Of a stretch of DNA of 64,000 nucleotides, positions 17,915-25,412 are shown in pieces (the first letter of the stretch is position 1; the number at the start of each line of letters is the position of its first letter). The translations under genes were made by a program, and so were the position numbers. The notes under the pieces were generated by a model that saw only the letters and a list, made by a program, of their open reading frames with translations, did no database searches and had not been told where the DNA came from. The DNA comes from Psychroflexus sp. ALD_RP9 (GTDB lineage Bacteria > Bacteroidota > Bacteroidia > Flavobacteriales > Flavobacteriaceae), in contig NZ_CP062973.1 in the NCBI RefSeq assembly GCF_017311165.1, positions 1 to 64,000 on the forward strand. Direction: 5' to 3'.

Positions 17915-18327
17915 ATATTCGACTTTACATACTTTAACTTAGCCTTAGGATCTATTTTAAAATCAGTGGTATTGCTTAAAAAGCGCTTAAACTCTTTGGT
18001 TGGTTGATAATTAACTTTAATATGCTTAATATCTTTCTTTGAGCAAAGTTTTGGATGAGGATGCGCCGTTGTTTCTGCAGCTATTTTGAAACTACCCAGC
18101 CAACCTATTTCAACTTTATTACCATTTTGAAGTTGGTACCTAATTTCAGAATTTAATGCAGATAAACAAGCCACAACATCGGCAGGCGTTAAAGTACAAG
18201 CTTTACTGATACGAACGGCAAGTTCATCCATTGTAACAGTCAAATCATAAATTGGTTTTAGGTGGTAATGCGAAGCTTGATTAGACAAGCCTTTGCCGCG
18301 CTTAGATATGGTAAAATTGACAGCCAT
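17911..18327 (-). CDS. HU-like DNA-binding protein (HU-HIG type)
   Basis: 138-residue protein of the Bacteroidota HU-related family. It has an N-terminal extension (MAVNFTISKRGKGLSNQASHY), a central HU fold (VTMDELAVRISKACTLTPADVVACLSAL ... GNKVEIGWLGSFKI), and a tail in place of the standard DNA-clasping arm. Likely a nucleoid-associated or architectural protein. Upstream lie TAGATTTG on this strand (18385-18378) and six helically phased 22-bp repeats, so its transcription may be specially controlled. Confidence 0.85.
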   Translation of the reverse strand: MAVNFTISKRGKGLSNQASHYHLKPIYDLTVTMDELAVRISKACTLTPADVVACLSALNSEIRYQLQNGNKVEIGWLGSFKIAAETTAHPHPKLCSKKDIKHIKVNYQPTKEFKRFLSNTTDFKIDPKAKLKYVKSNI

Positions 18328-18377
18328 AATTAGTATGTTTTTAAATACTTGAGTTAAGTTTAAAACTTCTTAAGTTA

Positions 18378-18385
18378 CAAATCTA
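18378..18385 (-). promoter_or_regulatory. Promoter -7 element of the HU-like gene
   Basis: On the minus strand this reads TAGATTTG (TAnnTTTG), giving a start near 18371 and a leader of about 44 bases. No TTG box is found 17-23 bp upstream, where the repeat array begins instead; the array may substitute for the -33 contact (inference). Confidence 0.5.
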
Positions 18386-18390
18386 CAATT

Positions 18391-18522
18391 AATGTACATT
18401 AAATTTAAAAATAATGTACACAAAACTATAAAATAATGTACAATAAATACATAAATAATGTACATTAAATCTAAAAGTTATGTACATTAAAATAATAAAT
18501 GATGTACATTAAACTTATAATT
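18391..18522. repeat. Six-copy 22-bp tandem repeat array (iteron-like)
   Basis: The palindrome TGTACA recurs at 18393, 18415, 18437, 18459, 18481 and 18503, exactly 22 bp apart each time. Four copies (1, 4, 5, 6) extend to TGTACATTAAA; the rest of each unit is A/T only and partly conserved. 22 bp is about two helical turns, so all palindromes face the same side. The array fills the region just upstream of the HU-like promoter, between 18328 and 18707, which has no gene. It is not CRISPR: there are no unique spacers of usual length. Confidence 0.9.
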
Positions 18523-18551
18523 TATGAGTTTATACAATAATAATTAACCTA

Positions 18552-18611
18552 TGTATTTAAAAAGTTCTATTAAGATAAATCTATTAAAGACTTTAAAAGC
18601 ATTTAAATACA
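18552..18611. repeat. Inverted repeat in gene-free region
   Basis: TGTATTTAAA (18552-18561) is matched by its exact reverse complement TTTAAATACA (18602-18611). Between them are two near-identical direct copies, TCTATTAAGA and TCTATTAAAGA. The sequence is very AT-rich, which raises the chance of coincidence. It lies 30 bp past the 22-bp array in the same 380-bp gene-free stretch (18328-18707). Confidence 0.4.
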
Positions 18612-18650
18612 CTAAATTAGGAGCTTATTCCTCAAAATTTCAAACAAATA

Positions 18651-18680
18651 AAAAAGGCTAACATCAGATTGATGCTTAGC
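18651..18680 (-). terminator. Terminator of the metal-dependent hydrolase gene
   Basis: Read on the minus strand, GCTAA-(bulge)-CATCA pairs with TGATG-TTAGC around a 3-base loop and runs into a T tract (A run at 18650-18656 on +). It lies 28 bp past the hydrolase stop. Confidence 0.75.
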
Positions 18681-18707
18681 TTAATTAAAATAAAACGATA
18701 ACGAACT

Positions 18708-19385
18708 TTATAATGACATATCTTCACCAATGTTAAGTAAAATCAATTCTTTTTTATGTTTAGAAAATTGTTGCTTTGCATGGTTATGATCAATTTCTAT
18801 AAAACCGAAAGTATCATAATGGCAGCCTAAAACACGGTTACATTCTACAAAATCACTCGCTACAATAGCTTGTTCAACACCCATTGTAAAATTATCTCCA
18901 ATAGGTAATATGGCTAAATCAAGCTTCCAAAATTGCGGAATTAATTTCATATCCATAGTTAAAGCTGTATCACCCGCAATATAAACGCATTTATCGTCGG
19001 CCTCTAATATAAAACCACCAGGTTGCCCTCCATAACTTCCATCTGGAAAAGACGAAGTGTGTATAGCATTAACATAAGTTACTTTACCAAAATCAAAATT
19101 CCATGACCCACCGTGATTCATCGGGTGTACTTTAAAACCTTTATTTTCATAATATGTGGCAATTTCAAAGTTAGATACAATTGTTGCGTCTGTTTGTTTC
19201 GCAATTGCTTCTACATCTAAAATATGGTCTTGATGTGCATGCGTTACCAAAATATAATCGGCCTTTAAATCATTTATATCTATTGCATTTGCCTTTTCGT
19301 TTCCTGTAATAAAAGGGTCTACAATTAAATTAGCTTTTTCAGTTGAAATGCCAAAACTGGCATGGCCGTAAAACGATAGCTTCAT
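18708..19385 (-). CDS. Metal-dependent hydrolase, UPF0173 / metallo-beta-lactamase fold
   Basis: 225-residue cytoplasmic protein. The metal-binding motif is THAHQDHILD (about residues 48-57), with further ligands in the IAGDTALTMD segment and the late GCHYDTFG. The start MKLSFYGHASFGI is typical of UPF0173 proteins, which are related to the lactonase UlaG. The physiological substrate is unknown. Divergent from the SDR gene across a 69-bp gap. Confidence 0.88.
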   Translation of the reverse strand: MKLSFYGHASFGISTEKANLIVDPFITGNEKANAIDINDLKADYILVTHAHQDHILDVEAIAKQTDATIVSNFEIATYYENKGFKVHPMNHGGSWNFDFGKVTYVNAIHTSSFPDGSYGGQPGGFILEADDKCVYIAGDTALTMDMKLIPQFWKLDLAILPIGDNFTMGVEQAIVASDFVECNRVLGCHYDTFGFIEIDHNHAKQQFSKHKKELILLNIGEDMSL

Positions 19386-19454
19386 AGGTTTAGTTTTTGT
19401 TTATGATTCAATTTCTTTAAACATACAAAAAAATGTACTTTAGTCAAAAAAAAT

Positions 19455-20207
19455 ATGAATTCTAAGAAAACAGTACTTATTACAGGCGCTACAAGCGGTA
19501 TCGGCTTAGCTACAGCTAAGTGTTTTGCTGAACATAACTTCAACTTGGTGCTCTGTGGAAGAAATACCGAGCAATTACAAGTTTTATCTACCACTCTAGC
19601 AACATCTGTGCACACATTATGTTTTGATGTTCGCGATAAAGCTGAAGTTTCTCGCCAGTTAGAATCGCTTCCCACTAAATTTTCAACCATTGATATTTTA
19701 ATTAACAATGCGGGCAACGCACACGGACTTGATTATATTCAAGATGGCAGCATAGACGACTGGGATGCCATGATTGATATTAATGTTAAAGGCTTACTTT
19801 ATGTTGCCCAACCGATTATTAAAAAAATGGTTGTCCAAAGTAGCGGTCATATCATTAATATTGGTTCTACAGCCGGGAAAGAAGTTTACCCCAAAGGCAA
19901 TGTTTATTGTGCAAGTAAACATGCCGTTGATGCTTTAAATCAAGCTATGCGATTAGATTTAAATGCGCATGGCATTCGTGTTGGTGCTATTAATCCAGGT
20001 CTTGTTGAAACTAATTTTAGCCATGTCCGTTTTAAAGGAAATGAAGATCGGGCAAAACCAGTTTACGAAGGATACCAAGCTTTACAAGCCGAAGATATAG
20101 CTGATATTATTTTATTTTGTGTTACTAGACCTTATCATGTAAATATTGCTGATTTAGTAGTGATGCCTACCGCTCAGGCCAGCAGTACTATAATTAATAA
20201 AACTTAA
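19455..20207 (+). CDS. SDR family NAD(P)-dependent oxidoreductase (YdfG-like)
   Basis: 250-residue classical short-chain dehydrogenase. The cofactor motif TGATSGIG is at 10-17, the NNAG strand at 84-87, and the catalytic triad is Ser138, Tyr151 and Lys155 (YCASK). Arg36 after the second strand (CGRN) suggests NADP preference. The sequence is closest in feel to 3-hydroxy-acid / serine dehydrogenases such as YdfG. Its 3' end overlaps the convergent putP gene by 4 bp. Confidence 0.9.
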   Translation: MNSKKTVLITGATSGIGLATAKCFAEHNFNLVLCGRNTEQLQVLSTTLATSVHTLCFDVRDKAEVSRQLESLPTKFSTIDILINNAGNAHGLDYIQDGSIDDWDAMIDINVKGLLYVAQPIIKKMVVQSSGHIINIGSTAGKEVYPKGNVYCASKHAVDALNQAMRLDLNAHGIRVGAINPGLVETNFSHVRFKGNEDRAKPVYEGYQALQAEDIADIILFCVTRPYHVNIADLVVMPTAQASSTIINKT

Positions 20208-21685
20208 GCGGGAGATTTATAAATTTTACTTACTAGTACACCAACTAACATGGCTAAAATAAATGAAGGAAAGAGAACGTCTATTTTTTCGAAGTATAGA
20301 CCATAAGTTGGCAGCTCTTGAAATACAAATTTAAATAAGGCAACCGATAAAAACCCCGTAATCATTGAAGCTATAGCGCCAGCTGTGTTATATGGTTTCC
20401 AGAAAATAGCTAAAATAATTACAGGACAAAAGCTTGCTGCAATCCCTGACCAGCCAAAAATAATAACCCAAAACACTTGGCGTTCTGGCGATGTAATGGC
20501 AATTAACATGGCAATACCTAAGGCTAAAAAGGCCATGATTAAAGTAACCCATCTTGAGGTTTTTGTTAAACTCGCATCAGCTAATTTTGGTCTAAATATT
20601 TTTTGATAAAAATCTCTTGTAACGGCACTAGAAGCTAGGACTAATAATGAGTCTATGGTAGACATGATAGCCGAAAGTACAATAGCAATATAAATAGCAG
20701 TTATGGCTAGTGGTAAAAATTGTTCTGTCATTAAACCTAAAACATCTGCACCACCAACACCTAAAATATCTTCAGCATTTTGACCAGATTCTGTAAAAAT
20801 TACACGGGCTAAAACACCAATCGTTACCGCTGCAGCATCAGTTAGAAATGTAAAAATAATTGCCACCCAACGACCTTTATTAATTTCAGCCTCATTTTTA
20901 ATAGACATGAATCTTACATATACCTGTGGCGAACCTAAGAACCCAAGGCCAATCATAGAAAAGCCTAAAATTGTGGCAATATTAAGCCACGTATTATCGC
21001 TGACACCCCAAATATGCGTTAAATAAGGATCGATTTGGTGTAACTGTGTATAAATACTCTCGTTATGACTGATACTAAAGTAGACCACAATTGGCAGAGC
21101 GACCAGACCTAGAAACATTAAAAAACCTTGAAATAAATCAGACCAAACCACTGCCACATAACCACCAACAAAAATATAAGCCAATACAATTAAAAAGCCT
21201 AAAATAGCACCATAAAAATAGTTAAGGCCAAGCATAGATTCAAACGCAATGCCAGTAGCATCGATCTGCGAACTCACATATATGACCACAAATACAGATA
21301 AAATTGTAGCTGAAATAGCACGTAAAAAAGGTTGACTTGTTTTAAAATGACTTTCAAGAAAATCAGGAATTGTAATCGATTGATAACGATCACTAAGCCT
21401 TTTAAAGGGTTTAGCCATAAAAAACCAAGACAAAGCCACCCCAAGAACTTCGCCTACAACTACCCAATAGGCAGATAGTCCCGCCATAGCACCCATGCCA
21501 GTTAAACCTATTAACAACCAACCCGATTCTCCTGTAGCCCGCGCTGAAAAAGCAACAGCCCAGTAGCCTATCTTTTTGCCACCAACATAAAAGTCTGATA
21601 TGTTTTTAATTCGTTTTGAAGCAACTATACCGATAGCAAATAAAATCAATACATAAATAATAAGTGCTGATATTTTTACAATCAT
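20204..21685 (-). CDS. putP: Sodium/proline symporter, SSS family
   Basis: 493-residue inner-membrane transporter with about 13 hydrophobic segments. The early segment SARATGESGWLLIGLTGMGAM is the signature of PutP-type symporters, and the sodium-site helix region (AIMSTIDSLLVLASSAVTRDF) is present. Length matches the family. No proline catabolic genes are adjacent, so the exact substrate is inferred by similarity. Confidence 0.87.
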   Translation of the reverse strand: MIVKISALIIYVLILFAIGIVASKRIKNISDFYVGGKKIGYWAVAFSARATGESGWLLIGLTGMGAMAGLSAYWVVVGEVLGVALSWFFMAKPFKRLSDRYQSITIPDFLESHFKTSQPFLRAISATILSVFVVIYVSSQIDATGIAFESMLGLNYFYGAILGFLIVLAYIFVGGYVAVVWSDLFQGFLMFLGLVALPIVVYFSISHNESIYTQLHQIDPYLTHIWGVSDNTWLNIATILGFSMIGLGFLGSPQVYVRFMSIKNEAEINKGRWVAIIFTFLTDAAAVTIGVLARVIFTESGQNAEDILGVGGADVLGLMTEQFLPLAITAIYIAIVLSAIMSTIDSLLVLASSAVTRDFYQKIFRPKLADASLTKTSRWVTLIMAFLALGIAMLIAITSPERQVFWVIIFGWSGIAASFCPVIILAIFWKPYNTAGAIASMITGFLSVALFKFVFQELPTYGLYFEKIDVLFPSFILAMLVGVLVSKIYKSPA

Positions 21686-21745
21686 AATTTTAGAATGAAA
21701 AAAGTTTGAAACTTGACCAAATTACAAAAACTAAATTGAAAGCAC

Positions 21746-21773
21746 TTGAAAGCCGAATTTATGATTATTTTTG
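21746..21773 (+). promoter_or_regulatory. Promoter of the terC-DUF368 operon
   Basis: TTG (21746-21748), a 17-bp spacer and TATTTTTG (21766-21773) fit the Bacteroidota consensus, 22 bp before the terC ATG. Confidence 0.55.
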
Positions 21774-21795
21774 AATTCAATTTTAAACGAAATCT

Positions 21796-22578
21796 ATGGT
21801 TGAATTACTTGCTAATCCAGATGCTTGGATTGCCTTAATTACACTTACATTTTTAGAAGTTGTTTTAGGGATAGATAATATCATTTTCATATCTATTGTA
21901 ACAGGTAAACTTCCTGAAAAAGAGCGCAAAAAAGCCACACGCGTCGGTTTAATTTTAGCTATGCTTATGCGTATAGGTTTACTTTTAGGAATTACTTGGC
22001 TTATTGCGATGAAGGCTTCAGTTTTTAGTCTTCACCTATCATGGATTGACTTAGATTTATCTGGACAAGGTTTAATTTTACTCTTAGGAGGTTTATTTTT
22101 AATTTATAAAAGCACTAAAGAAATTAGCGAAAAAGTAGACCACAAAGGCGAAGAAGAACATCAACTAAAGTCAACCGCCAAACGTAGCTTCACGCAAGCA
22201 ATCATTCAAATATTGGTTATTGATATGATATTTTCAGTTGATAGTATTTTAACTGCAGTTGGTATGACGAACGGCGTTGATGGTGCATTATATATTATGA
22301 TTACAGCAGTAGTTATTTCAATTTTAATCATGCTTATTTTTGCCGTTCCTGTGGGAACATTTGTTAATAAAAACCCATCTATTCAGGTGCTAGGTTTAGC
22401 CTTCCTGATTTTAATTGGCTTTATGCTTATTACCGAAAGTATGCACTTATCTCATGCGCAAATATTTGGTCAAGAAGTTGGTGCGATCCCTAAAGGTTAT
22501 TTGTATTTTGCCATCGCCTTTTCGCTTAGTGTCGAATTTATAAATATGAAAGTACGTAAATCTAAAAAAATTGAATAG
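21796..22578 (+). CDS. TerC family integral membrane protein
   Basis: 260 residues, seven predicted membrane segments. The TerC signatures LEVVLGIDNIIFI (about 21-33) and IDMIFSVDSILTAVG carry the intramembrane acidic residues. Family members are linked to manganese export or metal handling and to insertion-associated roles. It overlaps the first DUF368 gene by 8 bp and so is cotranslated with it; the functional link is unknown. Confidence 0.92.
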   Translation: MVELLANPDAWIALITLTFLEVVLGIDNIIFISIVTGKLPEKERKKATRVGLILAMLMRIGLLLGITWLIAMKASVFSLHLSWIDLDLSGQGLILLLGGLFLIYKSTKEISEKVDHKGEEEHQLKSTAKRSFTQAIIQILVIDMIFSVDSILTAVGMTNGVDGALYIMITAVVISILIMLIFAVPVGTFVNKNPSIQVLGLAFLILIGFMLITESMHLSHAQIFGQEVGAIPKGYLYFAIAFSLSVEFINMKVRKSKKIE

Positions 22579-23488
22579 AACAGCTAAAGAATACGCCTTG
22601 ATTTCCTTAAAAGGTATTGCCATGGGAGCAGCCGACGTTATTCCTGGCGTTTCAGGTGGTACTATTGCCTTTATTACAGGAATTTATGAAGAGTTAATTA
22701 CCAGTATTGGAAACATTAATTTTGGATTAGTTAAAACCTTAAAATCACACGGCATTAAAGCCTTTTGGCAACAACTCAACGGAAACTTTCTACTGGCATT
22801 ACTGATTGGCATTGGTATAAGTGTGTTTAGTTTAATGCGTGTTGCCCATTATTTAATTGAAGAGCATCCCATTAAAATTTGGTCTTTTTTCTTTGGTTTA
22901 GTGTTGGCAAGCGTTTGGTTTATTGGCAAGCAAATATCAAAAATTACACTAGCTAATGTATTTATCTTTGTTATTGGTGCATTGATTGCCTTTGGGGTTA
23001 CTAAAATTACACCGGCTCAAGGCACAACCAACGAATTTTATTTGTTATTGTGTGGTGCCTTAGCGGTTTGTGCTATGATTTTACCAGGAATTTCTGGTGC
23101 CTTTATTTTGTTGCTTCTAGGCGCTTACCAAAGTATTTCTGAAGCCGTTAGTAATTTTGACTTCAAAACGATAGCTTTAGTAGGATTAGGCGCCATCATT
23201 GGGCTTTTAAGTTTTTCTAAGCTTTTAAAATGGCTATTTAAACATTATAAAGATTTAACTTTAGCACTACTTTCAGGATTTATTTTGGGGTCATTAAATA
23301 AAATTTGGCCTTGGAAAGAGGTTTTAAAAACTAAGGTCATAAAAGACAAAACCATTGTGTTAGCAGAGCAGTCTATATGGCCAAATCAATTTGAAGGTGA
23401 AAGCCATGTTTTATTAGCTGTTGGTTTAATGATTGTAGGCTTTATTAGTATTATTATACTTGAAAAAATAGGTGAAAGTAACAACTAA
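22571..23488 (+). CDS. DUF368 (PopT-type polyprenyl-phosphate carrier) membrane protein, copy 1
   Basis: 305-residue polytopic membrane protein. Signatures are KGIAMGAADVIPGVSGGTIAF (first re-entrant motif) and LCGALAVCAMILPGISGAFILLLLG (second). DUF368 proteins have been proposed as undecaprenyl-phosphate translocases (PopT). The start is TTG at 22571: it preserves the 16 residues before the first motif that the paralogue downstream also has (20 residues from an ATG), and the first ATG would cut into the motif. It abuts copy 2 with a one-base overlap. Confidence 0.85.
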   Translation: MNRTAKEYALISLKGIAMGAADVIPGVSGGTIAFITGIYEELITSIGNINFGLVKTLKSHGIKAFWQQLNGNFLLALLIGIGISVFSLMRVAHYLIEEHPIKIWSFFFGLVLASVWFIGKQISKITLANVFIFVIGALIAFGVTKITPAQGTTNEFYLLLCGALAVCAMILPGISGAFILLLLGAYQSISEAVSNFDFKTIALVGLGAIIGLLSFSKLLKWLFKHYKDLTLALLSGFILGSLNKIWPWKEVLKTKVIKDKTIVLAEQSIWPNQFEGESHVLLAVGLMIVGFISIIILEKIGESNN

Positions 23489-24501
23489 TGCAACAACAAC
23501 GAACATTTATAGACCAATTTTACCTGTTTATAAAAGGTTTAGCGATGGGAGCAGCCAATAAAGTCCCTGGTGTTTCTGGTGGTGTTGTTGCTTTTGTTGC
23601 AGGTTTTTATGAAGAGTTTATTTATTCTCTACAAAAATTTAATTTTAAATCACTCCTACTTCTTTTTAACGGCCGATTTAAAAGTTTATATCAATACCTA
23701 AATTTACGCTTTTTAGGTGTTTTAATCTTAGGTATGGTCTTTAGTTATTTCAGTGTTTCTAAAGTATTAGATTACTTTTTAGAACATTTTGAAATAAAAG
23801 TATGGGCTTTGTTTTTCGGCATGATTATCGGGTCTATCTATTATATTTCTAAAGATTTTAAATTTGAGTCTAATGCCCAAAAACTCACAATGTTATTGGG
23901 CATCTTAAGTGGTATAGGTATCAGCTTGCTTGAACCAGCGACACAAAACGATAATTTATGGTTTGTGTTTTTATGTGGTATTATAAGTGTATCTGGTATG
24001 ACATTGCCTGGACTTTCAGGCTCATTTATACTTATTTTATTAGGTAATTATGTATTATTACTAGTCGACTCCGTCAATGCTTTATATGATACGATAAGTG
24101 AATTAATTAGACTCGATTATAGCTTTTTAGAAAATAATAACCGTATAAGACTATTAAAAGTATTAGGCGTTTTTACGGCAGGTTCACTATTTGGTCTCGT
24201 AAGTTTATCTCATGCGCTTGGATACATGTTAAAACATTTTAAAAATCATACTTTTTCTTTTATCATTGGATTTATAGCTGGTAGTTTAGGCGTTGTTTGG
24301 CCTTGGAAAAACAAGGTGTTTAAATTAAATGAGGCCAATGAAATTATAAAAGATCAAAACGGAAACTTTATTATTGAAACTTACCAGCGATATTTACCTG
24401 ATTTCACTAGTTTAATAACTTGGGTAGAAATTGGCTTCATATTCATTGGTATTTTAATTGTATTAGCTTTAATTTGGTTTCCTAAACGTAATAAAAATTA
24501 A
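23488..24501 (+). CDS. DUF368 (PopT-type polyprenyl-phosphate carrier) membrane protein, copy 2
   Basis: 337 residues, same family as the preceding gene, with KGLAMGAANKVPGVSGGVVAF and CGIISVSGMTLPGLSGSFILILLG. The copies have diverged strongly outside these motifs; in the first motif Asp-Val-Ile of copy 1 is Asn-Lys-Val here. Two divergent copies side by side suggest either heterodimerisation or different lipid substrates (inference). aroE follows after 3 bp. Confidence 0.87.
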   Translation: MQQQRTFIDQFYLFIKGLAMGAANKVPGVSGGVVAFVAGFYEEFIYSLQKFNFKSLLLLFNGRFKSLYQYLNLRFLGVLILGMVFSYFSVSKVLDYFLEHFEIKVWALFFGMIIGSIYYISKDFKFESNAQKLTMLLGILSGIGISLLEPATQNDNLWFVFLCGIISVSGMTLPGLSGSFILILLGNYVLLLVDSVNALYDTISELIRLDYSFLENNNRIRLLKVLGVFTAGSLFGLVSLSHALGYMLKHFKNHTFSFIIGFIAGSLGVVWPWKNKVFKLNEANEIIKDQNGNFIIETYQRYLPDFTSLITWVEIGFIFIGILIVLALIWFPKRNKN

Positions 24502-24504
24502 ATT

Positions 24505-25233
24505 ATGGATGTATACGGACTTGTGGGTAAAGACATAGATTATTCGTTTTCGAAATCATATTTCTCTAAAAAATTTCAAAAAGAAGGCATCAAAGCAAGC
24601 TATAAAAATTTTGATTTAACCGATTTAACACAATTAAGTGACATCTTAAAAAGCAATCCAGATTTAAAAGGATTTAACGTTACTATTCCTTATAAAACAG
24701 CAATTATTCCGTTTTTAGACGACCTTGATAGCCAAGCCAAATCGATAAATGCTGTTAATACGGTTAAAATTGAAAACAAAAGATTAAAAGGCTATAATAC
24801 AGATATTTACGGCTTTACCAAATCGATGTTTCCGCTCATAGAAAATCATCACGAAAAGGCTTTAGTCTTAGGTACTGGTGGCGCATCAAAAGCCATTAAA
24901 AAATCACTAAATTCTATTGGCTTTGAAACACAATTGGTTTCTCGAACCAAATCACCAAATATTATTACATATAAAGACCTTGACCAAGATATTATTCAAT
25001 CACACCAAGTTATCGTAAATTGTACGCCACTTGGTACGCATCCAAAAATTGATGATCATCCGCCAATTCCATATCAATTTTTAACCGACAAACACCTTTT
25101 GTACGATTTAGTTTACAATCCACCAATCACAACATTTTTAGCCTTAGGAAAAGAACATGGTGCTAAATTTTATAACGGTCAAAAAATGCTAGAACTTCAA
25201 GCTGAAAAAGCATGGGAAATCTGGAATTCGTAA
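24505..25233 (+). CDS. aroE: Shikimate dehydrogenase
   Basis: Reduces 3-dehydroshikimate with NADPH in aromatic amino acid synthesis. 242 residues, a compact version. Shikimate-binding SFSKSYF near the N-terminus, catalytic Lys64 (NVTIPYK) and Asp100 (GYNTD), and the nucleotide loop GTGGASKA are present. It is cotranscribed with the terC/DUF368 genes and not with the trp operon. Confidence 0.94.
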   Translation: MDVYGLVGKDIDYSFSKSYFSKKFQKEGIKASYKNFDLTDLTQLSDILKSNPDLKGFNVTIPYKTAIIPFLDDLDSQAKSINAVNTVKIENKRLKGYNTDIYGFTKSMFPLIENHHEKALVLGTGGASKAIKKSLNSIGFETQLVSRTKSPNIITYKDLDQDIIQSHQVIVNCTPLGTHPKIDDHPPIPYQFLTDKHLLYDLVYNPPITTFLALGKEHGAKFYNGQKMLELQAEKAWEIWNS

Positions 25234-25412
25234 AAACAAAATCAACAACTAAAACGCACACTTTTTAAAACAGTTTTGTTGCTAAAAACTACCATATTTT
25301 AGCTTATATCTAAAAAATGAAACGTTAAATTCAACTAAAATTTTAAATACTTTGTGTATGTGATGACATGTTAGTATATTTCGTGCTCATACGAACTTTA
25401 ACATTGAAAGAT

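Noticed and set aside
17369..18327. Remnant of a mobile element (HNH plus HU genes)
   Set aside because: No transposase, integrase, terminal repeats or target duplication is visible; base composition does not differ clearly.
18391..18522. CRISPR array
   Set aside because: The period is only 22 bp, the conserved core is a 6-11 bp palindrome, and there are no unique spacers of 30 bp or cas genes.
25368..25412. Upstream ATG as the DUF349 start
   Set aside because: It adds a short hydrophobic stretch unlike a signal peptide, whereas MSDQNK begins the acidic region typical of the family.
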